This document shows positions 1 to 10,775 of a DNA stretch of 45,813 nucleotides, in pieces (the stretch's first letter is position 1; each line of letters opens with the position of its first letter). The position numbers and the translations under genes were made by a program. Source of the stretch: Hypholoma sublateritium FD-334 SS-4 (taxonomy: Eukaryota > Basidiomycota > Agaricomycetes > Agaricales > Strophariaceae); assembly GCA_000827495.1 (NCBI GenBank), contig KN817611.1:1-45813 (forward strand), given 5' to 3'. The notes beneath the pieces were generated by a model. That model made no database searches, had not been told where the DNA came from, and worked only from the letters and a program-made list of their open reading frames with translations.

Positions 1-4
1 TCTG

Positions 5-125
5 TCCTGGGTTTCCCTCGATAGTGACTAAGTGCATTCATCCCGCTTCCCAGTGTACCGTCTTGGGTTCCTTGACGGTGAACACACCCTCCAAATTATC
101 TTGGGTATCCCTTGATAGTAAATTG
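5..125. repeat. three degenerate short direct repeats upstream of the first gene
   Basis: Three related segments begin near 5, 61 and 99. Each carries a variant of tcttgggttcccttgatagt followed by a different tail. They end just before the ATG of the first gene. They could be promoter repeats or the edge of a mobile element; the window starts too close to tell. Confidence 0.4.
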
Positions 126-138
126 GCCTCTATTAGCT

Positions 139-2810
139 ATGTCGGACTCTGTTCCGGATACTAGGAATTCTCTTCCTGCTCATCTTCCTCAGGAACTAGG
201 CCTTTCTTCAACATATCTTCAGGCCATCCGGTATACTAATCTGAGCCCAAATTGGCTTCATCAGCCTTTTGGGAGAGCAGTTGTCATAGGCGAAGATGTG
301 TTCTACTCTCCAAATTCATCACTTTCCCCAGCTCCTCCTCCGCCTGCAATNGAATCACTTCTTCGGAACGCGACTAAGGATAATGTCGCCGAATTTCACC
401 AACCACATTGGTGGTCCTCCAATGCAGTGTATCTCCCCTTTCTCCCGACTTTTCCAAACTTCTACTCGCCACCTTTCCATGTACTTTTCCATGATCCAAC
501 TGTTCGCAAAAAGAACCGCAAGCAAATGAGCTCTGGTGATGCATTGGAGTGGGCCAACCTCGAGCAGCATCTAAAGCTTGCGATCCAACAATTCCAGAGT
601 GGATACGGTATACCAAGTAGTCAAATAACACCCATAATCTCAACCGCNTTGGCGTGGCAAGGCCCCCATGAATATCCTAGTCAGTTTGNGGCCGCCGAAA
701 AGCGGAGTAGGAGCTGGTTTTCCCTTTGGATGGCCATCATTTCCTTCTGCATCGCGATTGCTCAAGTCACAGATGGTGAAGACGATTCNGGTACATGTCC
801 TGCTTGGTTTCGATGTCTAGTCAGACACGTTGATGAAAGCACGGCCTCGGGCCTCCGCCAGCAGCTATCTCAATTCTCAGGATCATATCCTCGAGCAGGA
901 GTTTTGTTGAACCTCTTAGAAAATAGTTCAGTTGAGAGGCCCTCAGTTGATTTCTATGTGAGGTTTGGGGTACCTGTGTGGTATCATTGGGGTGATAGGG
1001 AAGAGGCACATGCTCGTTCCAATCCTGACGGGTTTTCTCGTTTCGTCCCCCCGCCGCAACTTTTACAACTTGCTAAATCATNTTTGATCAAGGAGCCCAC
1101 TCCCGTGGAAAACGAACGTCCTTGGGAGGTGTTCTTCGAGGAGCGCAAGCGACGTGCCGCTAAAGCAGGACCCATGCCTCGAAAGAAGCCAAATCTCAAG
1201 GTCTTCTTATGGGAAAAGGACTCTGAAGGAAAATGGGCTCGGAAATTGGTACACAGTNGGGAAAAACAAGAGACCCTACATGAACATGGTCGGCATCAAA
1301 AGGTCTTCNATGAACGTACGAATGAATGGGATTGTTGTACCGCGATGGGCACACTTGATCCCGATGAAAAACAGGCCGCTGATTGGAGTGATGATGATGA
1401 TGAGCCAATTCTGCCAATAGGGCGGCGACCTGAGCCTAATGTCTCGGTTACATCGCCAATTCCTTCAGATGAAACTTATCAGGATATTGTATCAGAACCG
1501 CCATCAGCGCCGATCCCATCTTCAACTCCATCCCAGTCAAATCGGCGGCCTTCGTTTTCTGAATCTCAGCTGAAATTGGCGCCCACTCCGACTGTTGAAC
1601 AATCCCAAATTCTTGCCTCATCTTCGTCAGCATTCCGAAACCGTGATGGAGATCGCTGGTCCACTGATGCTGGTTCTCCGGCTGACGTGCTCCGACTTTT
1701 TTATGGTTTTGTTCCTCCTCCATTGCGGGGAAATCAACTTCGTTTGCCGACTTACAAGGATGATGGAAATGATGCCCAGAATCTGGNNAAAGGCATTGGC
1801 GCACTTTCTATCTCACCCGATTACATAGCATCTCCCTTGGGCCAGGCCGCAGTTAATTTTTTCTGGTCAATCTCCCAGAAAGAGTTTGTTCCTCCTAGAC
1901 ATGAAATGTATGACCTATCTGCCAGTAACATCTGTAGCATAAAGAAGTCGCCCAGATTATCTTTTATGCATAAGCTTCCTGGTGATATCTTCATTTTCAA
2001 TTTCAAGGACTTTGCAACGACTCCCTGGAGCATAGGATTGACGAATGTGATTGATGCTATGCTCGTCCTTCGTCTGGATTCTCAGCTCAACGATTATCAG
2101 ATTGCCTATGAACTGCTCAATCGTGGTGTTCGCTTTCTCACGCTACTACGCTTCCCCTCGTTCACAATAGCGCCAGTCCCCATATCGATTCCACGTATCC
2201 GTCTCTCAGGCTATTTATTCACCAAAGGAGACTACAGCGCATACTGCCAGGAACGTGAAGAAATGCTTCGTAATCCAAGAATCGCGCGGGGCGCCTTAAA
2301 GCGAGGTGGCATCCTCTGGCGCTTAGCGATGGGAACTGCAAGTTTCCACGATGTTCTCTCTGGACCTTCCGGCGCCGTGATGCTGAGGCATCAGTGTATG
2401 TGCCTGAATCCAACAGATCAGCTTATGTGGGTCGATGACTCCCTGGATCCAACAGAAATGGACATCATTTGTGGTGTCTATCACGTTTTTACAGGTATGG
2501 TTATGATTATATATTTGTTGACTGTCAATTAATGTCTCTACTCATAGGCCAGTCATCTCANCAAGCAGTAAAATCTTGGTGGCCGCCAGTCCAAGTTTGG
2601 GACAATAATATGCGCTTGGGTTTTTGGAATGGGGAGTATGAAGACATGTATGAAAGACGACTGGAAGAGCTCNAGTCCGGAACGGCGGTGCCTCTTAGTA
2701 GTGAGCAATGGCGCAAAAGAATTCGGCCNTTTGCTGCTGTGCGCCGTGCTTTCGATCATACCACAAAGTCCGCCAACACCTTTTTACAGTCAATTTCACA
2801 TCGGATGTAG
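139..2810 (+). CDS. uncharacterised multicopy Agaricomycete protein, two exons
   Basis: The model is exon 1 at 139-2494, a 53-nt intron at 2495-2547 (gtatgg...catag, phase 1) and exon 2 at 2548-2810, giving 872 residues. The ATG at 139 is the first in frame. I know the type from many mushroom genomes as a long hypothetical protein whose function is not known to me. Recognisable pieces are an N-terminal block with QPFGRAVVIGED, a mid block RPWEVFFEERKRRAAKA followed by KVFLWEKDSEGKW, an acidic stretch (DWSDDDDEP), a Ser/Pro-rich linker, and a C-terminal block with RGALKRGGILWRLA and DDSLDPTEMDIICGVY. The last block runs through the splice into KSWWPP and ends in RRLEEL.SGTA.PLSSEQW. There is no signal peptide or catalytic motif I can name. 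Twelve ambiguous bases lie inside it, as expected when near-identical copies collapse in an assembly. It may be carried by a transposon. Confidence 0.8.
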
Positions 2811-4409
2811 GTACGATGCCCGTTCTGCTGTATATAAGACGCATCTTGTACCTGTAAAAATTAATGCATATTTTTGGAACACGCTTCGCTTTACGGTGTG
2901 GCTTATGATTTATAAATAGGACACGCTTATTGTTCGCAGCCAGTCTGCGATATCAGTCGCTCATCCAACGCTCATCGTTCGGTAAGTGTCTTTTGTTCAA
3001 CATGCTTTAAATACACGCTTTCACATGCAGCCCATTTTCACAATTGGCGCATTATTGTACAGACATGGCGCTGCCAATAAAGACACTTTTGTCAGATCTG
3101 CTTCTCGCCGTGCCAACTATGTAGTGCGCACGACCATATTTCTCATTTTCTTCCACAGGATAAATTATGAACATACTACAACAATTTTGATTTTGAATAC
3201 AATGACATCCAATAAGTCACCTTCGGGCCAAACATGTCGCTCAGTGCTCACACCAACACTCCAGTAAAGGAAGATCAAACACGCTGAGTGCGTTGCCAGT
3301 GCCGTACAAAGCGCGCGATGCCTGTTTCCTTCTCGGACAGACAAAGTTTTTATTGGACTTATGACCTTCAGAAAAAAAAATGAACAGGAAAATAGTTTGT
3401 GGATTCATAAAAATTGATTAAAACAAGCTGAGCGTTTAGCAGACAAACATATACTGTTTTCGTTCTACCTTTTTGTTGAGCAAAAATGCGCTAAAAATGA
3501 ATCCTTTTTGTTGCGTCATAAATTCACAGTACATGATTTCTGTTATTGTTTTATCAAGGTCACATAAATTTTAACAATCCAAACACCCAAACAGGCTGAA
3601 TACAGCCTTCCAGTTCATTCCATTTACAGGGGGAATAAATAGGGCAAGTATGTCACCTTTTTATCTTGTGAACAAAAAGGAAACAGTTTTCATTTATTTA
3701 TAATTTATACGCGTCTAACATGAAAGCTTTTTGGTATTTCATAAAGTTTTCTTGAACACTCTAACAGAGTCGTTAAGATTTTTGAGCGTCTTTAAATTCA
3801 TACCCCGCAGCAGTGCATGATGATCCATCGCATTCTTATCGGGGAGGATTCCACGCACATTTTTCAGACCCCGTGAGCGACTGATATATGTAACGACGCC
3901 ATGGTTCTGCTCCATCTCCACCCTGCCCCCCGGCCCTATGTTTTGGACTTCACATGCACGTTGGGACACCTGCACGACGTGCCCGTACCGCACATATGGA
4001 ATGCCTCCAGTCCCCTATCTTGTCCCTCGTCTACTGTGAACATAACATCGCCGTCAGCGCGAAGACCGAATGCGTTCCTCGCATACATCTGCGCTCCCGA
4101 ATTCTCACGTTTTTGACTATTCGTGCGCGATGTCTTCTCACATCCAGCTGCTTATTATTCTTTTCCAGAAACGTCACTGATATGCATGATATTTCTTTTC
4201 ACAGCTGCACATCGCGTTCCTGATTACCTCGCGTAAGTGATTAGCCAATCGCACTGCTTTAAATATTGCAACGCGCCTGCGCTGACACCGTACGAAGGTA
4301 AGAATAAATAGAGCGACTGCGTAGCGATGTGCATAAATTGACGCGTCCGAAACTGAATGTACTTACTATCATGATGCTGTGGGTATAGACCGTATATGCA
4401 TAGCAGTAG
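2811..4409. other. AT-rich intergenic stretch with one gene-like start
   Basis: No supported gene. A TATAAATA box at 2911-2918 is followed by a plausible donor (gtaagt at 2982) and acceptor (gcag ending 3030), then an ATG at 3065 that opens only 19 codons before TAG. Reading on needs a 38-nt intron, shorter than any other in the window. This may be the 5' part of a decayed gene. From 3280 to 3730 I see only AT-rich DNA. Confidence 0.3.
3739..3993 (-). CDS. short unidentified ORF or gene relic
   Basis: An 84-codon reading frame on the minus strand has a balanced residue mix, unlike the Arg/Pro-rich shadow frames elsewhere. It contains GPGGRVEMEQNHGVVTYISR and then GILPDKNAMDHHALLRGMNL. It starts at a GTG, and a TAG stands in frame 24 nt further upstream, so it is more likely an exon or relic than a complete gene. 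I recognise no family. The stretch up to 4220 upstream has no continuing frame. Confidence 0.22.
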   Translation of the reverse strand: MRYGHVVQVSQRACEVQNIGPGGRVEMEQNHGVVTYISRSRGLKNVRGILPDKNAMDHHALLRGMNLKTLKNLNDSVRVFKKTL

Positions 4410-4411
4410 TA

Positions 4412-4802
4412 CTGTACCATTTCGAATGGTTCGGCCGTCACGCGTCACAAANGAAGTGGATGTGGCCGAATTCGGTGCTGTGTCCNAGGTCACACAGCCG
4501 GTGGCCGGTCGCCGAAATTGGTTCTAAAAATAGTTTGTCCCATATTTTTCTTCCTTTTCGCGTCGAAACGGTCGAATTTTGATAAAAAGGTCGTTTAGGT
4601 AGCTCTGACACTAAAATGTACAGTATACTGACCTGAATATGAGTCCAATCTGAGTGCAGAGATGACTTTTTAGCATGGCCGAATTTTCAGTTTGGCCGAA
4701 ATATTTTTCTTGTCAGCAGTCANGGCGGGGTTGGCCGACGTTCAAATTTCGTCCACCCTGTCCCAGGTCACACCCCCGGCCGAACCATTCGAAATGGTAC
4801 AG
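4412..4802. mobile_element. MITE-like element with 26-bp perfect terminal inverted repeats and TA target duplication
   Basis: The left end (4412-4437) starts ctgtaccatttcgaatggtt and is matched exactly, reversed, by the right end at 4777-4802. Both ends are flanked by TA (4410-4411 and 4803-4804), the target duplication of Tc1/mariner elements. The 391-bp body has no coding capacity, contains repeated ggccgaa motifs and a related pair of internal segments around 4476-4493 and 4760-4773, and carries three ambiguous bases. It therefore looks like a non-autonomous element present in several near-identical copies. Confidence 0.82.
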
Positions 4803-4804
4803 TA

Positions 4805-6595
4805 TCATTATAATCTTGGCTACCCGAAGCGTCAACAAAATTACGTGCAGGCGCTGTTATCATCGTGCGAATGAACTAAATATAGCATCTGCTTCTGGAC
4901 TATACACAGCCAAATGCTTCCAAGGCCTCGCTGAACGCTGCCCACCATCTCACCACCTCCTTCGTTGCCGCACACCCAGCATCCCACGATAGACACCTCG
5001 TACACGATTGTGACTCACAGAGAACGATCGCCGCGCTCCACAGCCACCGCCGTATCTCTCTCTCACCCACGCTGGTATCCGCCTGGCAGCAGCAGACTGG
5101 ATGATACCGAAACCGTCGCGCGCGTAGCTGGATCAGGGAAGTATGTAATACACCCAGTCGCGGACTGTTGGGCGCTGTCCATCGTACCCGTACCACTGTG
5201 CTTTAGTGCAGACGCTCCTGTTCTCCATATCCGATCTCAATCGATGCCGTCCCCCGTCCATATGCAGGCCATCTGTCTGACTGCATCGTTTGGTGAGTCC
5301 TCTATATCACATACGTCCCTTGTACGTCTCCGCCTGTCTCCGCCGTGCCGCGCGCTGACTTTGCGCACCGGCCCGCTGGTCACGATGTAACTAATTCACC
5401 TACTAAGCCTCGCCCATCATTCCGTTGCGGTGCAGCCCGTCCGCCCTTAGAATGTCAGTTCGGTCCTCTATATACATATCGCGTATCACTCTTCCTGCAC
5501 CGCTCAACTACTGAAAGCCGTCCGGCACCCGGCCACACCTCCCGCCTCGGCCTCCCTTTCGAACTCGACGATCGTCACTCCAGCGTCTGGACTCTGTACA
5601 ATTTCCAAGCGGCGCTGAGTCGCACTTCCTATCTCATGTAATCTGCGCCTCTTCACAGCTATTTCGCGGACTTCACTGCATGTATTTCCTCGAACCTCGC
5701 TTCGCGCCGCGTTGAGCACTCTACCCCGCGTCCGCGGCCAACTTTACTTGACGCATGGCTGCGCCGCTGCTCGGGGCGTACATCAATGTGTTCCCGCGGA
5801 ACGGGTTAGGGTTAGGGTCCGCCTATCCACTTTACTCATGAGAGCTGTCTGCAGGACCTCCCGCCTCTGCCTTTCGTTCGAGCTCAACAAACGTCGCTTT
5901 CAAGCGGCACTTCCTTGCATTCCGCCTCTTCACAGCTACTGCGACTTCAACCACCGGCCACACACTGCATCATCTCCCACACGCGCGCGCGTCTCTTTCG
6001 CCGCAGCGCGCGCCTCTCACACACCCTGCGCGGATCTGGCGCATATACGATACAATTTCGGCGCTGTTTCACGCGTTCCTAGCGACATACACGAGAATAC
6101 ATAGCATGATAAACTACGCCACTCTGTAGCACCCCGCGACTCCCGTCTGACACTGCACTCCTCCATCACTCAAGTCTTCATGCGACCCCATTCAGTCGCC
6201 TGTGCGTCTTCTTCGACGCGCCGCATGCGCGTCTGCGTACCTGAACAGGGCGCGACGCGGCGGGGCCTGCGCAGATGCTGTGTTTCCCTGCGTCGCTATA
6301 ATTCGCTCTGGCGATGCGGAGAGAGGAGCGGGCCGGGCTCGTACGTTATCGATTGCATTTGAATCCAATGTGCAGGAGCGGGGGCCGCGCAGGCTACGTC
6401 CCGACCGCGCGGCCTCCTTGTATGCGCGCTGTCGTTGCGACGCGCTGTTGTATGCGTGCCGTGATGCGCTCACATTCAGCGTTGTCGTGCAGAGGCAATT
6501 CCTGCAGCTCAGGGCCGTGATGAATGTTATTCGCTCAACATTGATAAAATATCCGTATTCTAACTACGATGAGAAGTACATGTATCTACTGTCCG
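4805..6595. repeat. C-rich non-coding stretch with degenerate repeats
   Basis: No gene is supported. Segment 5515-5675 is repeated with much divergence at 5848-5950; shared pieces are cctcccgcctc, tttcgaactcgacg and cgcctcttcacagcta. Segment 5290-5480 reappears at about 12010-12235 (shared cattgcggtgcagcctgtccg, small differences). Segment 5715-5770 resembles 11535-11580 (tttacttga.catggct). Read on the minus strand these sequences resemble the G-rich repeats of the right half of the window, so the left copies are mostly inverted relative to the right ones. Confidence 0.5.
5803..5817 (+). repeat. interstitial telomere-like tract
   Basis: The 15 bases are GGGTTA twice followed by GGG, matching the TTAGGG repeat used by Agaricomycete telomeres. 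With only two and a half units it could be chance, but it sits within degenerate repeat DNA of the kind found near chromosome ends. Confidence 0.4.
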
Positions 6596-8203
6596 CTAAA
6601 CCGTATCAATAAGCCTCGCCGGGTCACCACTACCGCATATGTACTCGAAAATTCCCCTCGCCTGTGAAAGTTTATACGTCACCTTCAAACCGTCGACTTC
6701 GGCCAGGGCGTCCAAGTTGGGTGGAGCGTTGAAAGGTGCCATATCTTCTACGGTGAGGTTGAGCGTAGCTATGGGATGACCGTCTCGTAACCTTGATAGG
6801 ATAAATGCTGCAGTCGGTGCGTCGACAGAAAAATCGTCGAGAACAGGATCAACAGTGTGTAGGTCGATGATGCTGAGGGTGGGCAACAGAATTCTTGGGT
6901 TATTTGTGGAGATCATGTTCCCTTGAAGGTCCATTATGAGCTGAAGTGTACCACTTTCGGTGAAAATTGTGTGGACAGATGTAAGGAAGTTCAAAAAGGA
7001 CCCAAAACATGGATGCAGTGGACCCACGGCGACGAATCGGATAATCGTGGCGCATGAGAATTCCGGGAATGCTATGCTGTTCATGATCGTATCATAAACA
7101 GGAGTGTCGGGAAGCCGTAAAATATGTAGATGGAAATAATATTTGACAGGGAATGTGGTTTCGAGCTCTATGGTGATAGAGTTCGGCAGGTATTTGACAC
7201 AAATGGAATCAATTTTACGTGATCGCACATGGCCCTGAATCTGACGAGCGAAGACATTGACAAGCGCGAAGAAGGCTGCAGCTTCTTCATCCAAGCTGAA
7301 CCAAGCACGGATGGCCAGCGAGCAGTCTAAGGGAGTCTCGATTTGATCCAGAAGTTCAGCGCCTTCTTCAACGCCGCCATAATATTCCAGGAGCTTCAGG
7401 TGTGGAAGAGACACATTGGTGAGAGGCGTACATGTTTCTTTCCTGCCAAGAGATGTGCTAAGAGATATGATTCGAAGTTCCCGCAGGTTATGCGCGGCCG
7501 ATAGCACTTGAAGTGCGTCACGGACATTGTGCATTGCATCGATGTTCAAGAAATAGAGTTGATTCAGCCATGGCGCCCGATGATTAACGACATGGTTCCT
7601 CAGTGTCAATCTGCGGAGAAAAGGAGCAAAGTTCGCGAAGACAGGAAATTCGATATCATATAACCTAAGATCGTATGGGTGAATTGTCGGCTCTTCTACC
7701 TTTATCTCGATTTCTTCCAGTTGTGGCGCCGGTGAGCACAATATATCCAAGTTACGAGGGAATGACCAACACTCGGAATTTATTATCAGCTTCTGAATCC
7801 GGTGCCAGTTTCCACTGAGAACCTTCAAGAGGAAGTGTTCGATATTATCGTATCTGTCTGTAGGTGATGCAACCTGCGATATCTTCACGTATGGATTAAA
7901 TTCTGCTCTTATCCACAGTGGCGCGGCCCCGCTTCGCAGAAGAAGCTCATTACGCCATTCACGGTTCCATGCGTTGTAGATGCGGTCCAGATCGATGAGT
8001 CTTGCCCATAAAAATGGTGCGTTGAGCATCAAGTCGCGCCATTGGCGGCACACCTGAGATGAGATGCGTGTGGTATGGAGGGCATATGTGTCCAAGAACA
8101 TGTCGCCATTCAGTGTAAATATATGCAAGAGTATGTCGTTGTTGAGGCTGTGGAACGGGTCAGAGGCGGAGTGCAGTGGGATACCGGATAAATCGCTCAT
8201 CAT
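6596..8203 (-). CDS. F-box protein, intact single exon
   Basis: This intronless frame encodes 535 residues from the ATG at 8203; an ATG directly after it at 8200 is the alternative. An F-box-like domain covers about residues 16-72: FHSLNNDILLHIFTL, then SSQVCRQWRDLMLNAPFLWA. Such domains bind Skp1 and place the protein as a substrate adaptor of an SCF ubiquitin ligase. The rest is a long divergent region with leucine-rich traits (PFLRRLTLRNH, LPHLKLLEYYGG) and a conserved tail, APTAAFILSRLRDGHPIATL, which recurs in the pseudogene at 24.35 kb. A TATA box lies 46-56 nt upstream of the ATG. The substrate is unknown. The family call is secure; the precise role is inferred. Confidence 0.88.
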   Translation of the reverse strand: MMSDLSGIPLHSASDPFHSLNNDILLHIFTLNGDMFLDTYALHTTRISSQVCRQWRDLMLNAPFLWARLIDLDRIYNAWNREWRNELLLRSGAAPLWIRAEFNPYVKISQVASPTDRYDNIEHFLLKVLSGNWHRIQKLIINSECWSFPRNLDILCSPAPQLEEIEIKVEEPTIHPYDLRLYDIEFPVFANFAPFLRRLTLRNHVVNHRAPWLNQLYFLNIDAMHNVRDALQVLSAAHNLRELRIISLSTSLGRKETCTPLTNVSLPHLKLLEYYGGVEEGAELLDQIETPLDCSLAIRAWFSLDEEAAAFFALVNVFARQIQGHVRSRKIDSICVKYLPNSITIELETTFPVKYYFHLHILRLPDTPVYDTIMNSIAFPEFSCATIIRFVAVGPLHPCFGSFLNFLTSVHTIFTESGTLQLIMDLQGNMISTNNPRILLPTLSIIDLHTVDPVLDDFSVDAPTAAFILSRLRDGHPIATLNLTVEDMAPFNAPPNLDALAEVDGLKVTYKLSQARGIFEYICGSGDPARLIDTV

Positions 8204-8248
8204 GAGTGGCACGAGTTGGTTCTGGGGACGTACGGCGATGTACAGGGG

Positions 8249-8259
8249 ATATTTATATG
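8249..8259 (-). promoter_or_regulatory. TATA box of the F-box gene
   Basis: On the minus strand the sequence is catataaatat, ending about 46 nt before the ATG at 8203. This gives a short leader and supports that start. Confidence 0.5.
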
Positions 8260-9324
8260 AATTACACGCTGAGCCACACGGGCACTATTCATTGCTTCAG
8301 AGTCAGTTCTGTCTGCCGCCGCGTGGTAAACACACTGCTTCGCAGAACTATCGAACATCCCACTGGCTATATGCCAAAAATGGTAGCTCAGGCTGGTATG
8401 ATTTCGCGCACAGCCGCGCGTTCTGAATCGATGTAAAGTAAAATCTGACTCTCGCCACGTGCCACAGCAGCAGTGCGACGAGGTTCGCCCACTGGGGCTT
8501 GTTTGATCTAATCAACTGCTGCTATTTCCGGTTTTTAGTCTAAATCTGGGCATACGTGAATCACAGCAGGCGTACCCAGGCAGCGTTCGTGTATCTCTAT
8601 TACGGTTTACCCTGTTATGGCTTGAAGGCCGCATGGCGTGTATCGTCTCCGAGAGTGGGCAGAAACGGTGATGTTTCATCGAGCATGGGAACCTATTTGA
8701 AACCAGGGTAGGTAAAAGAGTAGTGCCACCGTGTGAATACTGTCGCATTATTATATAGAGATTTCACACCGCGCAATATTAACGACTGAAACTTAATACA
8801 TGAGGATGATGTTTATGCGGAGAGTCCTGATCATGAGTTAATTTAATGAGCTTCTGGTATGCTTGTGTACATAGCAAATAATCTGCTCGTGCCTTTCTCA
8901 TATTTTGATTCCGCTTAAACGGGTACGCGTGCGTGCGGAGCACAATCGCCTACGCCCGTTTACATGGGATTTCTCCTTCCACACGCACGACCTGTGGCCA
9001 GAACGCTTCCAGTACAGCCCACGCACTTTATTCGCGTGAGCTCCCAGCCAACTCCCAGCCGCGCTCTGCATTGAAGCACCCGAGGTTTCGGGGGGAAAAG
9101 AACAGTATTGACACTTCGTCGATGAGGTCGACGTACGTACGCACAACCGCGCGCTTCTCCACGAGTTCTAGGGACCTACAGCCACCCGCGTCGAGCGTGC
9201 GCCGCCCATCCAACCGCTCGAGCGGAAGTCTTGGAAAAGCAGAAATAATGTTATAATGCCCTCGCCGCCCGATCAAGATGCTTGATACGGATGGAGAAAG
9301 CCATCGGGCATGGGCGCGCTTATG
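8260..9324. other. intergenic, nothing recognised
   Basis: Between the F-box promoter and the F-box 3' fragment there is no frame with coding character, no tRNA and no clear repeat. Composition moves from AT-rich (8740-8900) to GC-rich (8930-9230). Confidence 0.5.
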
Positions 9325-9620
9325 CCGCAGACCAGGCGGTCCATATGAGAGTGTCAGTAACTCCCTTCCCTGGGCCAGCATTCGACGACACCGAGTTACT
9401 GCATTTATTGGCGAGGCTGGGCGTCAGTCTCTATGTGAAGAAAATGTCACGGATCGAGTGCCTAGATGAGGCGTGAATAAACTGATTTTCCACAGCATAT
9501 ATTACCCACGTAGAATCATAGATGTTTCTTCCATTGGGATATACGACAGAATTGCGTCCGTACGGCCCAAACTGTTGTCGTGATTCCCTTGACCAGATCG
9601 AGGCGGGGGTGTATAGATAA
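9325..9620 (+). pseudogene. displaced inverted copy of an F-box/LRR gene 3' end
   Basis: The frame AVHMRVSVTPFPGPAFDDTE continues LLHLLARLGVSLYVKKMSRIECLDEA and stops at about 9474-9476. It matches the 3' end of the minus-strand relic at 12386-12545, which reads AVRMRVSIIPFAGPAFDDTE and LLHLSAGLGVSLFVQKM. The similarity goes on past the stop into 3' flank: 9495-9575 matches the reverse of 12286-12362, sharing gatgtttcttccatt. Upstream of 9325 the similarity ends, so this is a 5'-truncated copy. Confidence 0.65.
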
Positions 9621-10133
9621 ACAGTCGTAGAATCTCCAAAGGAATAGGGCGCACGAGGTCCTGAGGTATCGGAGCACGGGCGAGCGACAGAGGCGGCGAC
9701 GCAGCAGACGTGGGGCACCAATACAGCATGTATATGCGGCCGCATGCAGCGGTGCGGGCGCCCCTGACACGTGTACGACGTACTCAGTGCAAAAGCCATC
9801 CATCAACGTAACACGCAAGCGCCCAGAGCTGGGCCGCAGAATCACAGCGTCTATCCAACTCTACGAAGGGGTTCTGACGCGGCGACGACGTACTGCCAGA
9901 GGTCCCCCGAAATACCCCATCAGAAAAACAGTAGAGGACGAAAAGAAAGTAAACGCACCCATCAACTGTGTGTCACCGAGTACTCTGAGCCCCGGCGCAG
10001 CATTCCCATACCTCCTAAGGTCCAGTCGCGCCAATCTGCGTACCATTATGGGACCGCGGCAGCACCGGCAGCGGCGGCGGCTTCGCCTGAAAGCACGCCT
10101 ATCGCGAATAGATAGCCCACAGCTTGACGATGT

Positions 10134-10280
10134 GTCCATGATCCTGGCACCTATGAGATTCAAACACGGGCGGATGAGCAGTCGTAAAAAGGTTCAAAAA
10201 AGAGGCGCACCCGTACCGGTGCGCGGTGCAGCGAGTGCGCACTATCCCCATAATCCAGGCCCTCACCCGCGCGCTCGTGC
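10134..10280 (+). repeat. dispersed repeat, copy 1 (partner at 14994-15130)
   Basis: This segment and 14994-15130 share, in order, atcctgg, atgagattcaaacacggg, agcagtcg, cccgtaccggtgcg, gcgagtgcgcac and cgccctc or ggccctc. They are direct copies about 4.86 kb apart. The cccgtaccggtgcg piece contains the palindrome accggt. No coding role is evident. Confidence 0.6.
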
Positions 10281-10775
10281 TGGTGCTTGAAGCCCTGGCG
10301 GTGGGTGCGGTCCACGTGGACGCGTGGAGGGCGCGTGCAGCCGGGGGACGGCGCGCGCTCGGTGCGCGGCGTAGAGGGGTACGCGGACGTGCGATGCAGC
10401 GGGTGTGCGGTCGAAATGGACGTAGCTGACGGAGCGGGAGACGCAGGCGGGGGAGGGGGACGGACGATGCGGAGTGGAGGGAGCAACGGATGGCATATTG
10501 CTACTGATCATGCGGCTGAGAGAGTCCAGGTACCGGGCGTGGCGCAAGAGGCGGGCCCCCGTGCCGGTGCTTGAAGTTCTGGCGGTCGGCGCGGTCGGCG
10601 TAGACGGGTGGAGGGCGCGTGCAGCCGGGAGACGGCGCGCGCTCGGTGCGCGGCGTAGAGGGGTACGGGGACGTGCGATGCGTCGGGGGTGCCGCCGAAA
10701 TGCGTATAGCTGACGGAGAGGGAGACGCAGGGGAAGGCGGCGGCGGCGGATGGTGCGGAGTGACTAGTGGAGGGC
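10276..10775 (+). repeat. two tandem G-rich units of 284 bp
   Basis: Unit 1 starts near 10276 and unit 2 near 10560. The offset is 284 bp at three independent anchors: ggtgcttgaag at 10282 and 10566, gtagaggggtac at 10371 and 10655, and tagctgac at 10423 and 10707. A third, partial and inverted, copy is at about 16175-16330, where cgtctcccgctccgtcagct is the reverse of the unit's gctgacggagcgggagacg. Open frames across it reflect base composition. Confidence 0.7.

Noticed and set aside
9787..10290. 167-codon basic plus-strand frame
   Set aside because: Its 3' part lies in a repeat whose other copy (14994-15130) does not keep the frame.
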